Assembly (NCBI GenBank): GCA_903916595.1
Contig: CAIWXI010000130.1
Coordinates: 1 to 64,000 of the forward strand
From: an uncultured Bacteroidales bacterium
Lineage (GTDB): Bacteria; Bacteroidota; Bacteroidia; Bacteroidales; FEN-979
Reading direction: 5' to 3'
Length of the DNA: 64,000 nucleotides
Part shown: positions 58,999 through 64,000 of the stretch, piece after piece
How the letters are laid out: every line of letters begins with the position of its first letter
How positions within the stretch are numbered: position 1 is the first letter of the stretch
Program-made: the position numbers and the translations under genes
The notes under the pieces: generated by a model
What the model saw: the letters and a program-made list of their open reading frames with translations, nothing else
What the model was told of the DNA's origin: nothing
Databases searched by the model: none

Positions 58999-61512
58999 TT
59001 GAAAATGAGAATTGTTTTTGGGCTTGCAGCCTTGATGGTATTTACACAGATGGTACAGTCGCAGGTATACAAAGATCCTAAAGCAACTGTTGACGCCAGG
59101 GTTAAGGACCTGCTCGGGAAAATGAGTCTTGATGAGAAGATCGACCAGCTTTCAGGCACTGGTGGAAAAGGTTTCGACACCAGGGAAAACACCCGGCTGG
59201 GGATCCCTGCCTTCAGGATGACCGATGGCCCATTAGGAGTTCGCTGGGATAAATCGACTTCATTTCCCTGTGGTGTTGCCATCGCTGCTACATGGGACAC
59301 AAGTCTTGTGGCGAGGTTTGCCGATGCCCTTGCAGAAGAGACCCAGGCCCACGGCAGGAATTTACTGCTTGGGCCCTGTGTGAACATCCACCGTTTCCCG
59401 GCAGGCGGACGTAATTTTGAAAGTTACGGGGAAGACCCCTGGCTCACTTCCCGTCTGGCTGTGAGTTATATCAAAGCCCTTCAGTCGCATGATGTGATTG
59501 CCAGTGTAAAACATTTCGCTCTGAACAACCAGGAATGGCAACGTACCGAAGTGAATGTAACAGCCGATGAACGGGCCATGCGCGAGATCTACCTGCCTTC
59601 GTTTGAAGCTGCGGTGAAAGAGGCAGGGGCGTACACTGTGATGTCGGCCTATAACAAGGTGAATGGGTGGTGGTGCAGCGAAAACAAAGCCTTGCTAACC
59701 GATATTCTGAAAAGGGACTGGGGTTTTAAAGGACTGGTGGTCTCCGACTGGGTTTCCACACATTCAACGGTAAATGCAGCGAACAACGGACTGGATCTGG
59801 AAATGCCCGTTGGCGATGTTTTCTCAATGGAGAAGCTGAAAAAAGCCATCAAGGAAGGTAAAATTTCTGAAGCCACTATAAACGACAAGGTAAGCCGTAT
59901 TTTAAGAGTGAAGTTCATGGCCGGACTGTTCGACAGACAGTTCATCCAGGATGCCGCTGTACTGACTTCAGATGCACATAAGAAACTTGCCCTGAAAATT
60001 GCCGAAGAAAGCATCGTACTGCTGAAGAACGATTCAGCTCTTCTCCCGCTTAATCCCGACAAACTGAAAAAAATCGCGGTGATTGGCCCCAACGCTGCTG
60101 TTGCCAGGGTAGGCGGAGGCGGTAGTTCGTATGTGAACCCGCTATACAGCATTTCACCGCTTGAAGGCATTAAGAACCTGGTCGGCAATAAGGCGCAGGT
60201 GGTCTATGCCCAGGGCGACATATTACGTTCCACCCCGATTCAGCCTGTTGGACGGCGTTTTCTACTGCCTGATGGCCTGAAGGGCAAGGGGCTTAAAGGA
60301 GAATATTTCGATAACCCCAGGCTTGAGGGAGACCCTGTATATCTTCGGGTGGATACAGCGCTGTATTTCCTGTGGGAAGACAATTCTCCTGCTCCGGGAA
60401 TCAGTAACGACAGTTTTTCGGTGAGATGGAGCGGTTCACTTACTCCACCGGTTTCACGTACATACACTTTTTACGCGGTCAGTGATGATGGCGTGAGAGT
60501 ATTCATCGACGGGGCTCAGCTCATCTCAAACTGGAGCGATCACGGCACTACCGTTGATTCAGCAAAGATTGACCTGGTTGGCGGACAGTCGTACGATATC
60601 AAAGTTGAATATTATGAGAACTCGGGTGACGCTGTACTTATCCTGGGCTGGGACCTTCCCGTCGACAAAATCCAGAGCAAGTTGATTGCTGAAGCCGTTG
60701 AAGCCGCCCGGGACGCTGATGTGGCTATAGTTTTTGCCGGGACCTCCGCTGCTTTCGAGAGTGAAGGGTTTGACCGCATCGGAGGCCTGAATCTGCCAGA
60801 AAAGCAGGATGAGCTGATAAAAGCCGTTTCCGCTGCCAACCCGCATACCATCGTGGTGCTAAATACCGGTACTCCTGTCATCACCGAAAGCTGGCTGAAC
60901 AAAGTCCCCGTTTTACTTGAAGCGTTTTTTTCCGGTCAGGAAGGAGGCAACGCGATTGCCGACGTCCTGTTTGGGAAACACAACCCATCGGCCAAACTGC
61001 CTTTCTCGTTTATCAGCGGATATAATCAAACCCCGGCCTATCAGAAGTATATGGATAAAAGCCTGGTGGCTCCCTACACCGAAGGAATTTTCGTTGGATA
61101 CCGTTACCTCGAAAAGAATAAGCTTACCCCGACTTTCCCGTTCGGATTCGGATTATCTTATACTACCTTCGCCTATTCAGATCTTCGTGCTGTAAAGGCT
61201 GCAAACGGAAGCTGGGAGGTCAGCCTGAAAGTGAAAAATACAGGTAAGATTGCAGGCAGCGAGATCGTTCAGCTTTATGTATCAGATGCTCACAGCCATG
61301 TTCCCCGTCCCCTGAAAGAGCTCAAGGCGTTCTCAAAGGTAACTCTTGAACCAGGTGAGGAGAAGACAGTGATCATGCACTTGAATTTCCGCTCATTTGC
61401 TTATTACAACGTGGCAGGGAAGCAATGGAAAGCAGAACCCGGCAGTTTTGAGATCCTGGCAGGCAGCTCATCCGCAGATATCAGACTTAAGACCAAAATT
61501 GATTACCTTTGA
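58999..61512 (+). CDS. GH3 family beta-glucosidase with PA14 insertion
   Basis: GKMSLDEKIDQLSGTG; nucleophile region GLVVSDWVSTHSTVNAANNGLDLEMP; PA14-like YTFYAVSDDGVRVFIDGAQLISNWSDHG; C-terminal FnIII-like. Confidence 0.94.
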   Translation: MKMRIVFGLAALMVFTQMVQSQVYKDPKATVDARVKDLLGKMSLDEKIDQLSGTGGKGFDTRENTRLGIPAFRMTDGPLGVRWDKSTSFPCGVAIAATWDTSLVARFADALAEETQAHGRNLLLGPCVNIHRFPAGGRNFESYGEDPWLTSRLAVSYIKALQSHDVIASVKHFALNNQEWQRTEVNVTADERAMREIYLPSFEAAVKEAGAYTVMSAYNKVNGWWCSENKALLTDILKRDWGFKGLVVSDWVSTHSTVNAANNGLDLEMPVGDVFSMEKLKKAIKEGKISEATINDKVSRILRVKFMAGLFDRQFIQDAAVLTSDAHKKLALKIAEESIVLLKNDSALLPLNPDKLKKIAVIGPNAAVARVGGGGSSYVNPLYSISPLEGIKNLVGNKAQVVYAQGDILRSTPIQPVGRRFLLPDGLKGKGLKGEYFDNPRLEGDPVYLRVDTALYFLWEDNSPAPGISNDSFSVRWSGSLTPPVSRTYTFYAVSDDGVRVFIDGAQLISNWSDHGTTVDSAKIDLVGGQSYDIKVEYYENSGDAVLILGWDLPVDKIQSKLIAEAVEAARDADVAIVFAGTSAAFESEGFDRIGGLNLPEKQDELIKAVSAANPHTIVVLNTGTPVITESWLNKVPVLLEAFFSGQEGGNAIADVLFGKHNPSAKLPFSFISGYNQTPAYQKYMDKSLVAPYTEGIFVGYRYLEKNKLTPTFPFGFGLSYTTFAYSDLRAVKAANGSWEVSLKVKNTGKIAGSEIVQLYVSDAHSHVPRPLKELKAFSKVTLEPGEEKTVIMHLNFRSFAYYNVAGKQWKAEPGSFEILAGSSSADIRLKTKIDYL

Positions 61513-61550
61513 TGTAAATAAAGGATAATGCCCATCAAACCAGCTAAATC

Positions 61551-61931
61551 ATGAAAGACTTCAAGAAGTATTATCATATCCCTGCCCCACCCCATGATGT
61601 GTACGCTGCACTCACCAATCCGGTTACGCTTCAGCTGTGGACAGGAGAACCTGCAGTAATGTCGACCGAGCCAGGCTCTGAGTTTTCGCTGTGGGACGGC
61701 AGTATCGTTGGGAAGAACCTCGAATTTGAGGACGGCAGAAAAATTGTGCAGCAGTGGTATTTCGACGGGCAGGATGAAGAGTCGATTGTTACGATTATTC
61801 TTCATGCTCAGGGCGATGGTACTTCTGCGGAACTCAGGCATACCAACATCCCCGACGCGGAATACAAGGATTTTACCGATGGATGGGATGAATTTTATTT
61901 TGGAACCTTATATACATTTTATAAAGATTAA
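61551..61931 (+). CDS. SRPBCC / AHSA1 (START-like) domain protein
   Basis: 126 aa; IPAPPHDVYAALTNPVTLQLWTGEPA...FSLWDGSIVGKNLEFEDGRKIVQQWYF. Confidence 0.85.
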   Translation: MKDFKKYYHIPAPPHDVYAALTNPVTLQLWTGEPAVMSTEPGSEFSLWDGSIVGKNLEFEDGRKIVQQWYFDGQDEESIVTIILHAQGDGTSAELRHTNIPDAEYKDFTDGWDEFYFGTLYTFYKD

Positions 61932-61956
61932 CGTTAATTTAAAATAAACATATCCT

Positions 61957-62586
61957 ATGAAAAAACTGAAGTTTTCGGCCGGTATCACCGGTTTTATTGC
62001 ACTGATGCTGCTAATTTCCTGTGTCTCGCCAATTACCCTCACAAGCTGGAAAGACCCCAACGATCACTCTAAGATCTCAAAAGTTATTGTGTTTCCCCTG
62101 TTCTCTAAATTGGAATATGTGAAACCTTTTGAGCAGTCCATGTGCGCCTATTTTAATCAGCAGGGCCTAAGAAGTATGGGCTCTCTCGATTTTCTGAGTC
62201 CTTCGAAAACATATACCGTTGATCAGATCAAGCAGAAGATCGACAGCCTGGGCGCCGATGCAGTTCTTATCTTTAAATATACCGGCACTGATAAAGAAGC
62301 CGACTATGTCCCCGCAACATATTACGGCGGCTGGGGTGGCGGCTGGGGCTGGGGAGGTGGATTCTACGGCGGCGGTGTATATACCGGCGGTTACTGGAGC
62401 ACTACTTCTACCGTGAATATCAAATCGGTGTTATACAATGTGAAGAAGAGCGATGGAGCTGTATGGACAGCCGAAATTTCAGTTACCGATCCACAGTATG
62501 TTGATCAGTCGGCTATGCAGCTTTCACAGAAGATCTATGCCGATTGGGTGAGCAATGGGATGGTCAATTTGCCGATGAAAAAATAA
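61957..62586 (+). CDS. Hypothetical lipoprotein with Gly/Trp/Tyr-rich loop
   Basis: ALMLLISCVSPITLTSWKDP lipobox; YYGGWGGGWGWGGGFYGGGVYTGGYW. Confidence 0.65.
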   Translation: MKKLKFSAGITGFIALMLLISCVSPITLTSWKDPNDHSKISKVIVFPLFSKLEYVKPFEQSMCAYFNQQGLRSMGSLDFLSPSKTYTVDQIKQKIDSLGADAVLIFKYTGTDKEADYVPATYYGGWGGGWGWGGGFYGGGVYTGGYWSTTSTVNIKSVLYNVKKSDGAVWTAEISVTDPQYVDQSAMQLSQKIYADWVSNGMVNLPMKK

Positions 62587-62659
62587 AGGAAAGAATAATC
62601 GAATACTCGAATAATCAAATTTTGAATTTAGAATGAAGGTCTGAAAGACTGAAGGGTTT

Positions 62660-63397
<738 letters not shown>

Positions 63398-63549
63398 AGG
63401 TAAGGAGGCTTAGAATTAGCCTGCTGGGCTCTTGTTTGAAAAATAGAAGATTAAAATTAATTCAATTCCCTTCATCCATAGCATTTTTGTTAAAAAATTC
63501 AACGAAAAAGAAGCAATTTCATATACAATATATCTCTACCGGTAAATTT

Positions 63550-63569
63550 CCCGTCCCTGCGGGGATGGG
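63550..63569. repeat. Short GC-rich hairpin (cccgtccc-tgcg-gggatggg)
   Basis: 8-bp stem (one G-T) with a 4-nt loop, upstream of the PPIase promoter. Confidence 0.6.
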
Positions 63570-63576
63570 ACCCAGG

Positions 63577-63610
63577 TTTGCTTGATCTTACGAAAATTTC
63601 CGTAAATTTG
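63577..63610 (+). promoter_or_regulatory. Candidate Bacteroidetes promoter (TTTG-N22-TAAATTTG)
   Basis: TTTG 63577-63580 and TAAATTTG 63603-63610 upstream of the ATG at 63634. Confidence 0.55.
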
Positions 63611-63633
63611 CAGCCTCATTTAAAAACTTTCTT

Positions 63634-64000
63634 ATGAAAAAGATCGTATTATTCTTTATGGCAAGTGTGCTTGCTTTTAGTTTATCATTAATGTCTCAAA
63701 CCAAAAAATCTCAAAAAGTGGTAAAATTTGTAATTCATACCGACTATGGTGACATGACGGGTTTTCTTTATAATGAAACACCCCAGCACCGCGATAATTT
63801 TGTGAAGCTTGTAACTCAGGGCTTCTACAATGGAGCCTTATTTCACAGGGTGATTCCCCAGTTCATGATCCAGGGTGGCGACCCTGATTCAAAGACTGCT
63901 AAACCAGGTCAGCAGCTTGGCGCCGGTGATGTAGGGTATACAGTTCCCGCCGAATTCAACCCTGCTTTTATTCATAAAAAAGGTGCTCTTTCGGCTGCAA
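63634..64000 (+). CDS. Cyclophilin-type peptidylprolyl isomerase (3' truncated by window edge)
   Basis: [22 protein letters not shown]...[47 protein letters not shown]; no stop before the window end, so absent from the ORF track. Confidence 0.93.
   Translation, partial: MKKIVLFFMASVLAFSLSLMSQTKKSQKVVKFVIHTDYGDMTGFLYNETPQHRDNFVKLVTQGFYNGALFHRVIPQFMIQGGDPDSKTAKPGQQLGAGDVGYTVPAEFNPAFIHKKGALSAA

Overview
This 64 kb window looks like a Bacteroidetes/Bacteroidota chromosome, probably Bacteroidales-like. It has SusC/SusD pairs, T9SS-type C-terminal sorting domains, BACON and FISUMP domains, and TAnnTTTG -7 boxes. From left to right it holds: a B12-dependent ribonucleotide reductase; a propeller/barrel outer-membrane protein; housekeeping enzymes (MBL hydrolase, GT9, TatD, asparaginase); a tRNA-Ser(GGA); an AsmA-like protein; a Tat-exported MBL protein and FISUMP pair; two giant T9SS surface proteins; a small envelope cluster (GDPD plus outer-membrane proteins, PPK2, MarC); an AsmA-like/GT51 fusion; BamA-like, SSS, CPBP, DusB and DUF5009 genes; and a large beta-glucan-type polysaccharide utilization locus (about 40.6-61.5 kb) with a divergent Nudix/NrtR-like regulator, GH16, two SusC/D pairs, two GH30, GH5-CBM6 and GH3-PA14. 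The right edge cuts a cyclophilin-type PPIase. The most unusual signals are: (i) short 7/8-nt tandem arrays at five or more loci, both intergenic and inside two coding sequences, whose units are stop-free in all three frames of the relevant strand; (ii) a ~166 bp imperfect palindromic element at the left edge; and (iii) a pair of matching 20-bp palindromic operator candidates between the Nudix-type regulator and the PUL. No CRISPR array, transposase, integrase or rRNA was seen. Family assignments come from motif recognition only; no database search was run.
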